Origin: Schistosoma haematobium
Lineage: Eukaryota > Platyhelminthes > Trematoda > Strigeidida > Schistosomatidae
NCBI RefSeq assembly: GCF_000699445.3
Contig: NC_067198.1
Coordinates: 37,547,523 to 37,611,522 of the forward strand
Direction: 5' to 3'
Length of the DNA: 64,000 nucleotides
Below, piece by piece: positions 60,401 to 64,000 of the stretch. The notes under the pieces were generated by a model. It did not search any database and was not told the DNA's origin. It saw only the letters and a program-made list of their open reading frames with translations. Position numbers and translations under genes: made by a program. Each line of letters opens with the position of its first letter. Within the stretch, counting starts at the first letter, position 1.

Positions 60401-63323
60401 CAAACCACTGGTCCAATTAATTAATGATATTCGGTTATCTTTGATATAAGCTTACTGACATGTTTATTTTAACCTTAAATATGATATCTGAATGCTTATG
60501 TTTATTTATTTTACAAAAATACCTTTTTGGTAACTCCTTCTTGCATCTCCAAATATCTGTTCATCAGTTAAAGACTTCTGTTTATTGTTGCTTTTACTGG
60601 GACATTAGAGTTTGATGGAATTTCATTCATTCATCCATATATATCTGTTACATATTGATCCAATCATTCATTATCTTTTATCACAGATACAATTTTAAAT
60701 TCTTTTAATTATTTTGAGTAAGTGTTTCGGAACTAACTGTCTAGTTGTTTCCGCCACCAGTACAGATCAATTTACTGAATTTAGATTGATCGGACTCGTT
60801 TTTAAATATTTAGATTGATATGAATTGCGTATGATTAGTTTGGTTCTAAACGTCTCAGTTATTCTGTAACCTAACTAAGTGATTACACTAGAAACGAGAC
60901 TTGATGAGAAAAATGCCGATGGTTATGTTTTTAGCAGTAAAATCTGACTCCAATGAGGGCTTATTTGGCGTTAGTTTGTATCATCAAATGACTAGAACAT
61001 TGACGATCCAGTGGTAATCAGTGATGTGAAAGCAGAAATCGAAATGTGAGATGTTACAAAAAAATACTTCAGACGAACCAAATAAACAGAATAAACCAAA
61101 AATTACAGCATTAATTTTAAAATCTGAAGAGATTGACCAGAAAGTAATCCGTATTTAGAAAAACAAGGCTAGGATTTACAATCAGTAAACATTTAATAAA
61201 TTTACAAGGCGGTTCGAAATAAGGTTAGTACATATTGAGAGACAAATGACCGTGTGTGTTTATTGACTCTTTGAGAAGAATTTTCCCCGCGTTATTGTGG
61301 ATTAGTTATTTGAAAGTAATACTAAGGAACATGAGATCTTGTCATCCTACCCAGAAATAATGCAGTGATGTTTCTACCTCTTAGATTTCAAATGACTCTT
61401 CGTTGGGTGACGAGTTACGTCTGAATGCGATGCACAGCCATAAACTACATTAGATTTTGTTTTCATGCTGAAGACTAGTTATTTGTGTACCATAAAAAAA
61501 GTAAAACTCATTGAACAAACCCAGATCATGAACATTATATTATCTTTAGTTTCAACCTCTTCATCTGACAGTTTTATGTTTAATTTTATACTGTTGATAA
61601 TCGTATCAGTAGTTCATATTATTATACAAAATATTTCGCTAGTTGGATTTACAAGGCATTTAAAGTACTTTCAAAAATAGTTTTAATGTAAAAAAAAATG
61701 TATAGTTAAAAACAAACAGAAAGGTAAGAAAAGTTGATTCTATAATAGAATTTTGGTATTTCACATAATATACAACCATGAGCTAGTTTTTTTTAGACAT
61801 AACATATGGCATTTCCACTAGTATCCCTTATTCTAGACTAAGAAAACCATACCAGTATTATTAATCTAAATGTTAAACTACCCCAGATCAATGAATGGAA
61901 TAACGGAGCAAACTGATTTCGTACAAGTGAAAGACTGTCAAAGAATTTTTTTATTTACACCGTCAGTCACTTCATTTGTGTTCATACATTTTTTCTGCAT
62001 AAATAAAAGTGCACGAGAAAATGTAACTAAGAATACATGTAACATTTTGTTATCCCATTGTGGACTAATAATCAGTATTTTATTCTCTAACTCACATTTT
62101 CTTTTCAAAGTTTTTATCTATCTGTCTATTTAAATACAAAGGTGCATAGAGTGTCTCTTTCATTCTAGAGTGAAATGCATTCAAAGAAATGTTATTATAC
62201 AATTGTGAAATATTGAAGAATGTTTAGATCATTAGTATCGTCTTTCAGAATTTAAATTATATGAAGCATTTTTCAGTTGTTTCATATACATGAAAATGAT
62301 TATTATAATGCGTTTAGGTATATCTATTTGGAGGTTTATTTTATATACAATACGTTTGCTCAATTACTCCTTACCTTAATGCACGATGTTTTCTGGGGTA
62401 GGACTAGTGGATTGAAAGGAAGCGAAGATCACTCAAACCAAAACTTGATGTCAGTCTATGAAGTTATTTTTTGTTAAACTAATTCATATTGGTAGGTACA
62501 GACTACTTAGTTGGGGTTCATCTGATTCTGATAACCAACGGTTAGTGATGTTGTTGTAACATGTCCTGGAATCTGTCATAATGGAAGATATACGACCAAT
62601 TCCTATCTTCACTTCAATCTCGATTTATTATATTGCACTACTTATTTCACAAAATCATTGATTATACTTGGACCATATCATTTAATCCTAATCTTTTCTA
62701 CTTCTGTTGACACTTTTGCTACTTCGGAAGGTGATTTGATAATTTTATTTGTGTGTACGTATATGGTGTAGCAAATTGAATTAAGTCGGGTTCTACACTG
62801 CTTATGAATGAATGACTTGTATGCATTACTGGCAATACTCAATATCATGAATAAAAATTCAATATTGGGTTGTTAACAAAAATTGACTTTGAGTAGTGTG
62901 TTTTCAAAGCATAAAAACAATACATTAAATTCATTGATATGTAAATATATGCACGCAATATGCAATTTATCGTTAATACTGATAATCACGTAGTTTGTAA
63001 TTCCTTGAATTCCTTTAGAATTTTAGAAAATTCATTAATTTCCCTTTTTAAAGAAATGTAATTTTACTTACCTGTTTTGTGTCAAAATAACCATCGTTAT
63101 CATCATCAGGGTCAACAATGTCTGGGATCCCATCACAATCATGATCTTGTTTATGATCCGGTATTCCATCATTATTCATATCATCATCTACACTATCCGG
63201 TACCCCATCTTTGTCAATATCTTGAAACAGATCATCCGATCCATCACCATCTGAATCAAAATCCATGCTATCTGGTATACCATCATTATCATCATCCATG
63301 TCTAGTGTATCAGGAATACCATC
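18091..63323 (-). CDS. Giant TSP3-like calcium-binding repeat protein, 11 exons, 5' end outside window
   Basis: Exons in transcript order: 63323-63072, 59495-59432, 55666-55481, 47825-47640, 44515-43584, 38959-31822, 28668-28588, 26314-26138, 24263-24186, 22343-22197, 18476-18091. All junctions are GT-AG and keep phase, giving 9627 nt and at least 3208 aa to the TAA. The protein is built almost wholly from 12-13-residue loops of the form D-x-D-x-D-G-I-P-D-x-x-E-D, the ligand pattern of thrombospondin type 3 and similar calcium-binding repeats, so binding of many Ca2+ ions is a reasonable inference. Unlike animal thrombospondins, there are very few cysteines. Basic or Asn/Lys-rich linkers interrupt the acidic loops. 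No transmembrane segment is visible; the N-terminus (signal peptide or not) is missing. Cellular role unknown. Small exons that I could not recognise may be missing from the model. Confidence 0.85.
18940..20100 (-). mobile_element. Non-LTR retrotransposon endonuclease fragment, second RTE-type family
   Basis: On the minus strand, from about 19892, the fragment reads [20 protein letters not shown], then [13 protein letters not shown], then [19 protein letters not shown]. After a frame change it continues with [14 protein letters not shown] near 19300 and [13 protein letters not shown] near 19070. These are exonuclease-endonuclease-phosphatase domain signatures of non-LTR elements, distinct from the SR2-like copies in the window. 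Several stops and shifts make it dead. It lies in the intron between exons j and k, in sense with the host gene. Confidence 0.75.
20777..20945 (+). mobile_element. SINE-like repeat with hammerhead-like core, 5'-truncated
   Basis: It starts at a tRNA-type B box (ggtttcgaatccc), then gggatcgtgga, then the best-preserved hammerhead-like core in the window: ctgagga (20820-20826), a stem gtct...aggac, cgaaac (20841-20846), ggcc, then gtc (20851-20853). The family tail follows (aggttttccatggtgacctag ... tactacaatctccac, aaaacccc). The design parallels the schistosome Sm-alpha repeats that are known to encode hammerhead ribozymes. Confidence 0.72.
22197..22343 (-). CDS. TSP3-like gene, exon j
   Basis: It is 147 nt, phase 1 to phase 1, encoding [33 protein letters not shown] and then a basic linker ([16 protein letters not shown]). 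The acceptor is ttcttag and the donor gtaagt. Confidence 0.85.
23565..23905 (-). mobile_element. RTE/SR2-like 5' fragment
   Basis: The minus strand reads [31 protein letters not shown], stop, then [11 protein letters not shown]. This equals the N-terminus of ORF2 in the copy at 10631-13800, preceded by the same 5' UTR (gggatggggttgctgaccc, aaccctcctcctttacc). A piece with the 5' end but without the 3' end is unusual for target-primed elements, which normally lose the 5' end. Confidence 0.8.
24186..24263 (-). CDS. TSP3-like gene, exon i
   Basis: It is 78 nt, phase 1 to phase 1, encoding [20 protein letters not shown] and EDTDGDG. The acceptor is attttag and the donor gtaaat. Confidence 0.83.
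26138..26314 (-). CDS. TSP3-like gene, exon h
   Basis: It is 177 nt, phase 1 to phase 1. It encodes [20 protein letters not shown], then [20 protein letters not shown], then [12 protein letters not shown]. The acceptor is tacttag and the donor gtaagc. Confidence 0.87.
27597..27636. repeat. Hairpin-forming inverted repeat
   Basis: agagagcaagaaca and tgttcttgccctct flank a short atctt loop, with 12-13 of 14 positions paired. It lies in the intron between exons g and h. The function is unknown and no Rho-type or histone-type terminator is implied. Confidence 0.5.
28588..28668 (-). CDS. TSP3-like gene, exon g
   Basis: It is 81 nt, phase 1 to phase 1, encoding [20 protein letters not shown] and DGIPDDQ. 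The acceptor is tttcag and the donor gtattt. Two loops. Confidence 0.82.
28855..29330 (+). mobile_element. Composite SINE-like repeat with tRNA-type promoter and hammerhead-like core
   Basis: The part 28855-28930 is an inverted family tail. From 28931 the element runs forward: head (gctcactagtgactgg ... tgaagacaatgg), a tRNA-like A box (tggtctagtggttaagcg, 29150-29167), a B box (ggttcgaatct, 29193-29203), then gggatcgtgaatgcgcac, a hammerhead-like core (ttgaggagtccc ... taggacgaaac, about 29233-29262) and the tail (aggttttccttggtggtcta). A and B boxes indicate RNA polymerase III origin. In the core, the essential first C of CUGANGA is U and the expected cleavage GUC reads ACC, so this copy should be catalytically dead. 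Confidence 0.78.
30108..30275. repeat. Long inverted repeat (repeat E), 65-bp arms
   Basis: The left arm (30108-30172: ttttgatggagttttgttct ... ttcttttgaa) pairs with the right arm (30211-30275: ttcaaaagaacgatg ... ataaaactccatcaaaa) at roughly 90 percent, around a 38-bp loop. Related single arms lie at 14150-14240 and weakly at 5707-5750. It may be a foldback non-autonomous element or the two ends of a collapsed one. Confidence 0.75.
30530..30950 (-). mobile_element. 3' fragment of a non-LTR element (ORF C-terminus)
   Basis: The minus strand from 30941 reads [39 protein letters not shown] and [15 protein letters not shown], then stops. The last pattern ([12 protein letters not shown]) is a usual carboxy end of fluke non-LTR polyproteins. 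No RT core is present. It may be the 3' end of the same family as the endonuclease fragment at 18940-20100, but no overlap proves this. It lies in the intron between exons f and g, in sense. Confidence 0.65.
31822..38959 (-). CDS. TSP3-like gene, giant exon f (7138 nt)
   Basis: The acceptor is tcctgttag (AG at 38961-38960) and the donor gtaaat (31821). Phase is 0 in and 1 out; 2379 whole codons. From the N-side it holds: a basic Cys/His/Lys-rich lead ([14 protein letters not shown] to [14 protein letters not shown]), seven diverged loops, a Lys/Asn-rich spacer (about 38400-38570), the homogeneous 63-aa tandem array (38372-33751), a short break ([20 protein letters not shown]), then about six diverged larger units with QFSPK-type linkers (33640-32300), and a basic Lys/Ser-rich end ([20 protein letters not shown]). 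The frame is open over the whole exon, with no stop in more than 7 kb. Such long open frames argue for selection on the protein. Confidence 0.92.
31980..33640 (-). repeat. Diverged tandem units with QFSPK-type linkers
   Basis: Within exon f, after the homogeneous array, there are about six units of roughly 70-74 codons. Each has four or five acidic loops followed by YLDEDA or YMDEDA, then TQFSPRK, TKFSPKV, TQFSPKK or SQFSPKH (plus-strand positions about 33120, 32915, 32695 and 32480), then a basic stretch and [14 protein letters not shown]. Two more units lack the QFSP motif (about 33300 and 33500). Loop ligands are mostly retained although codons and linker residues differ, which indicates an older duplication series under selection. 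Confidence 0.8.
33751..38372 (-). repeat. Tandem array of about 24.4 copies of a 189-bp coding unit
   Basis: The period is exactly 189 bp: the block cttgaggtgactcg starts at 33914 and recurs every 189 bp up to 38261, that is 24 times. All inner copies translate to the same 63 residues and look identical at DNA level. Each unit, in protein order, is [50 protein letters not shown] and [13 protein letters not shown]. The edges are sharp: on the N-side the last unit reads [10 protein letters not shown] with two changed codons, and on the C-side NYLET becomes NYFEN. The number of copies may be understated or overstated by assembly. Confidence 0.97.
41243..41430 (-). mobile_element. SINE-like repeat, rearranged (inverted body plus tail)
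   Basis: On the minus strand this is an inverted body followed by the family tail in sense (caggttttcaatggtggtct ... atctccacaacccc, down to about 41258). On the plus strand the body shows the B box gggttcgaatctcgcg, gggatcgtgga, and the core cactgatgaggagtccc ... taggactcaaagg, in which GAAA has become TCAAA. The junction is at about 41331. Confidence 0.68.
42140..42515 (-). mobile_element. SINE-like repeat, inverted twin of 52136-52505
   Basis: The reverse complement matches 52136-52505 almost base for base, including the head (cagaggaaatttcaacactt), gaagacaatgggagatgg, the B-box-like gtttgttcgattgtgacgtg, and the core (cactagtgaggtgttgtat, ctaggacgaaacgtccgtc). Only a handful of differences are visible over about 370 bp. 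Confidence 0.78.
42530..42740 (+). mobile_element. SINE-like repeat, diverged copy
   Basis: The blocks gcggattgattaaagtt, accgttggatgccaa, a weak B box ggtttgattcc, gggatcatggatgctcac and the core ctgaggagttgtatgctaga followed by acgaag identify the family. CUGANGA is kept but the GAAA box reads GAAG. Confidence 0.62.
43335..43505 (+). repeat. Dispersed repeat B, copy 2
   Basis: Starts with ggttaggaattagatttagg, shared with copy 3, then gggttttcatcacga and the blocks seen at 6585-6740. It lies about 80 bp downstream of exon e on the host strand. Confidence 0.72.
43584..44515 (-). CDS. TSP3-like gene, exon e (low-complexity linker)
   Basis: It is 932 nt, phase 1 in and phase 0 out. It opens with one last loop, [17 protein letters not shown], then leaves the repeat pattern: a basic helix-like part ([20 protein letters not shown], then [19 protein letters not shown]) and a long Asn/Lys/Gln-rich stretch. 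It ends with a ten-aspartate run coded by a (tca)n tract at 43792-43820 and a basic tail [13 protein letters not shown]. If the donor at 43583 is skipped, translation would stop six codons later (stop at 43566), which would make a short isoform possible. Confidence 0.8.
45050..45245. repeat. Probable dispersed repeat D
   Basis: A GC-richer island (gcgcattatcgatcgaacca, tcctgtttagcccagccag, tcagcctctgagatatgaa) contrasts with its AT-rich intron. The 13-nt string ctcctgtttagcc at the right edge of the window (63988-64000) resembles its middle. Identification as a transposon end is a guess. Confidence 0.35.
47640..47825 (-). CDS. TSP3-like gene, exon d
   Basis: It is 186 nt, phase 1 to phase 1. 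It starts with [20 protein letters not shown] and continues with [20 protein letters not shown] and [19 protein letters not shown]. The acceptor is tttgcag and the donor gtagga. Confidence 0.85.
48560..49803 (+). mobile_element. Non-LTR retrotransposon fragment (CR1/jockey-like RT)
   Basis: Three consecutive frames show a linker after the endonuclease ([19 protein letters not shown]), then [19 protein letters not shown] (RT finger motif), then [20 protein letters not shown], then [18 protein letters not shown] (motif A), [17 protein letters not shown] (motif B) and [13 protein letters not shown] (motif C, YADD intact at about 49739-49750). It stops at 49801 in the thumb and is cut by repeat B just after. 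Frame breaks at 48872 and about 49250 make it inactive. It lies antisense to the host gene. Confidence 0.85.
49838..49965 (+). repeat. Dispersed repeat B, copy 3
   Basis: Matches 43335-43460 (ggttaggaattagatttagg, gggttttcattatga, tttagcccgatggatgga, aacctgagatctgttatt). It abuts the RT fragment. Confidence 0.72.
50820..52055 (+). mobile_element. RTE/SR2-like RT fragment, decayed
   Basis: The plus strand reads [14 protein letters not shown], stop, [36 protein letters not shown], then the C-terminal half including [34 protein letters not shown], and a 3' end ggtgtaagtaagt at about 52044-52056 that equals the SR2 tail of the copy at 56186. Many stops and shifts are present, and the FADD region reads FKDN at about 51268. 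It is 5'-truncated in the RT. Confidence 0.85.
52130..52510 (+). mobile_element. SINE-like repeat, long copy with hammerhead-like core
   Basis: Head, tRNA-like middle (tcagtggtttagat, gtttgttcgattgtgacgtg) and core (cactagtgagacgttgtat, actaggacgaaacgttcgtc) are present, followed by tagtgctt. The bases cacta before the core and tagtg after the GTC can pair as stem I. The copy ends without the usual tail. It is the near-identical inverted partner of 42140-42515. Confidence 0.76.
53445..53740 (+). mobile_element. CR1-like 3'-end fragment
   Basis: Matches the 3' UTR of the element at 2640-5280 (accagtgg, aattacaggacttg, taaatgcttaatttgcaaaa, cttcattgttcttgcatttt, caatataagtagcacac). Only the 3' end is present, as expected for a strongly 5'-truncated insertion. 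Confidence 0.82.
54085..54210 (+). mobile_element. SINE-like repeat fragment with hammerhead-like core
   Basis: The core reads ctgaaga, gtcctataaaaggac, aaaat (54114-54145): CUGANGA and stem II are kept, but the G of GAAA is A. The family tail follows (tcagattttcaacagttgtc, aattgatcagttcat-like). Confidence 0.6.
54930..55050 (+). mobile_element. Sm-alpha-like hammerhead repeat, degenerate, inside an inverted repeat
   Basis: The stretch gtgtctcaaataggatgaaatg, here split as gtgtctcaaatag and gatgaaatg, matches the stem II loop (CAAAUA) and GAAA box known from the schistosome Sm-alpha hammerhead. It is followed by a segment like gattccactactagccact. The segment tagtggctagtagtagaatc (54947 on) is the inverse of gattccactactagccacta (55024-55043), so the whole forms a roughly 40-bp-armed hairpin. 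The CUGANGA box is mutated to CCGACGU. Confidence 0.62.
55481..55666 (-). CDS. TSP3-like gene, exon c
   Basis: It is 186 nt, phase 1 to phase 1. It encodes [19 protein letters not shown], then [20 protein letters not shown], then a non-repeat basic segment [15 protein letters not shown]. The acceptor is ttttgtag and the donor gtatac. It has the same length and phase as the next exon. Confidence 0.85.
56198..58462 (-). pseudogene. SR2-like ORF2, reverse transcriptase part (754 codons)
   Basis: This is the same frame as the endonuclease part, three codons after the TGA. It has a charged linker (residues 1-220), RT fingers and palm (about 230-560) with [27 protein letters not shown] and FADD (near residue 493), then thumb and C-terminal region. 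All catalytic residues I can see are intact. This distinguishes it from the copies at 10631-13800 and 50820-52055. Confidence 0.9.
58469..59150 (-). pseudogene. SR2-like ORF2, endonuclease part up to the premature TGA
   Basis: An exonuclease-endonuclease-phosphatase-type domain of about 225 residues, with the usual [19 protein letters not shown] and QIDHI segments, which supply the metal-binding and catalytic residues in this fold. It would nick target DNA to prime reverse transcription. It is interrupted by a single in-frame TGA where CGA (Arg, in KFRRT context) would be expected. Confidence 0.85.
59432..59495 (-). CDS. TSP3-like gene, exon b
   Basis: The acceptor is attacag and the donor gttagt. 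It is 64 nt, phase 0 to phase 1, encoding [20 protein letters not shown]. It joins exon a (...FDTKQ) in frame and is the only asymmetric small exon. Confidence 0.8.
59685..59840 (-). mobile_element. SINE-like repeat with inverted body and forward tail
   Basis: The part 59688-59778 is the body in reverse (ctagaccactgttgaaaacc, ggacggccgtttcgtcct), and 59779-59836 is the tail in forward orientation (atcgactcgtgaatta, tactacaatctccac, aaatcccc). Together they make one element whose 5' segment is flipped relative to the 3' segment. Confidence 0.68.
59841..63071. other. Intron between exons a and b, no recognisable content
   Basis: AT-rich throughout. No retroelement protein motif and no acidic loop exon is readable on the minus strand. 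Short open frames at 61465-61680 and 61870-62133 on the plus strand have no recognisable motif. Confidence 0.4.
63072..63323 (-). CDS. TSP3-like gene, exon a (first exon in window)
   Basis: The acceptor AG is at 63325-63324 and the donor gtaagt follows 63072. It is 252 nt, phase 0 to phase 0, 84 codons. It encodes six to seven loops ([18 protein letters not shown], then [18 protein letters not shown], then [19 protein letters not shown]) and ends TKQ. Here the loop spacing is the classical TSP3 style, with D-D-D-N-D-G. Confidence 0.85.
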
Positions 63324-64000
63324 CTATAGAAATTTTAGAAAAAGATGAATTACGAAAGGAAATGGTTGTTGTTTGGTATCTTTTTCTTTTCATTACTAAT
63401 ATGTTTGAAGGCATTCTCATCATCAATGAATTGTTATAAACTAGGAAGGAATAAATAGCTTTCTTATCCGGCTTTGGAATCCACTGTCAATGTACAAGAC
63501 CATTTAGTGGTAAAAAAAACTCCCAAAATAAATGGTTTTGTAAACCTTCGAAATCGATATTGGCCTCATTAGTTTTACTAGACCTGTTCTAAGCTGAATG
63601 CACTCTGTTATATAACTACGCTAAACTATGTTTGGATACAAAATGTTGAGCATCTCTTATGATAACTAATCAGTCTAGATTGCACATATTTCAATCCACT
63701 GACATGGATTCAAATATATCATCACATCCCTTCACCTTTAAATTCTGGTTTGATTCATTAGGGGATACTTGTATAAGAAGAGATTTTTGCACGATAATGT
63801 TGTCAAGCCCTATAAACTTATAATATCTTCAAAAGTCCACTTATATTAGATTCAACTCATCACTTTCAAGTCTTGTCATTAACATGTTACTATATTAGAT
63901 GAGTGAATAAAAATTTCATTTGCTCATATTTTTAACTCTAATTAGTGATATGATATAAATTGATCTACATTCATATTATATACGAGGCTCCTGTTTAGCC
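63324..64000. other. Intron upstream of exon a, cut by window edge
   Basis: Exon a has a good acceptor (tttctatag) and starts in phase 0, so the gene continues beyond 64000. No further exon with D-x-D-G pattern is visible in these 677 bases. Confidence 0.5.

Noticed and set aside
18091..63323. Bacterial contamination as source of the TSP3-like sequence
   Set aside because: There are eleven phased GT-AG exons, AT-rich introns and schistosome-type repeats within them.

Overview
The window is eukaryotic, AT-rich, intron-bearing DNA that reads as a blood fluke (Schistosoma) genome. It contains RTE/SR2-like, CR1-like and Penelope-like retroelements of the kinds known from schistosomes, tRNA-derived repeats carrying hammerhead-ribozyme-like cores (as in the schistosome Sm-alpha family), a 32-nt intron typical of flatworms, and GT-AG splice sites throughout. 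The species cannot be fixed from the sequence alone.

Only two host genes are supported. On the + strand, 5444-8828 is a complete three-exon prefoldin subunit 2 gene (143 aa) whose first intron holds old retroelement debris. On the - strand, 63323 down to 18091 is the 3' part of a giant gene for a calcium-binding, thrombospondin-type-3-like repeat protein. I resolve 11 exons (63072-63323, 59432-59495, 55481-55666, 47640-47825, 43584-44515, 31822-38959, 28588-28668, 26138-26314, 24186-24263, 22197-22343, 18091-18476). Together they give 9627 nt in one continuous frame, at least 3208 residues, with the 5' end beyond the right edge of the window. The two genes converge.

The centre of interest is exon 31822-38959 (7.1 kb). 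It contains about 24.4 head-to-tail copies of a 189-bp (63-aa) unit at about 33751-38372, apparently identical to each other. Each unit holds four acidic D-x-D-G-D-G-I-P-D loops and one basic linker ([13 protein letters not shown]). Next to it (31.8-33.7 kb) is an older, diverged series of similar units with a different linker (QFSPK type). Most flanking exons are small and symmetric (phase 1-1) and encode single or few loops.

Almost everything else is mobile DNA. From left to right: repeat A (1-345), a Penelope-like fragment with RT and GIY-YIG parts (1311-2520, -), a CR1-like element (2640-5280, +), repeat B and a non-LTR RT fragment inside the PFDN2 intron, a decayed RTE/SR2 copy (10631-13800, -), an inverted pair of repeat A (14517-15190), and then, within introns of the giant gene, a second RTE-type endonuclease fragment, an SR2 5' fragment, many SINE-like hammerhead repeats, further CR1 and RTE fragments, and a nearly complete SR2-like element (56186-59150, -) whose reading frame is broken by one TGA. 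The long stretches 345-1310, 8829-10630, 15190-18090 and 59841-63071 hold no gene that I can recognise.
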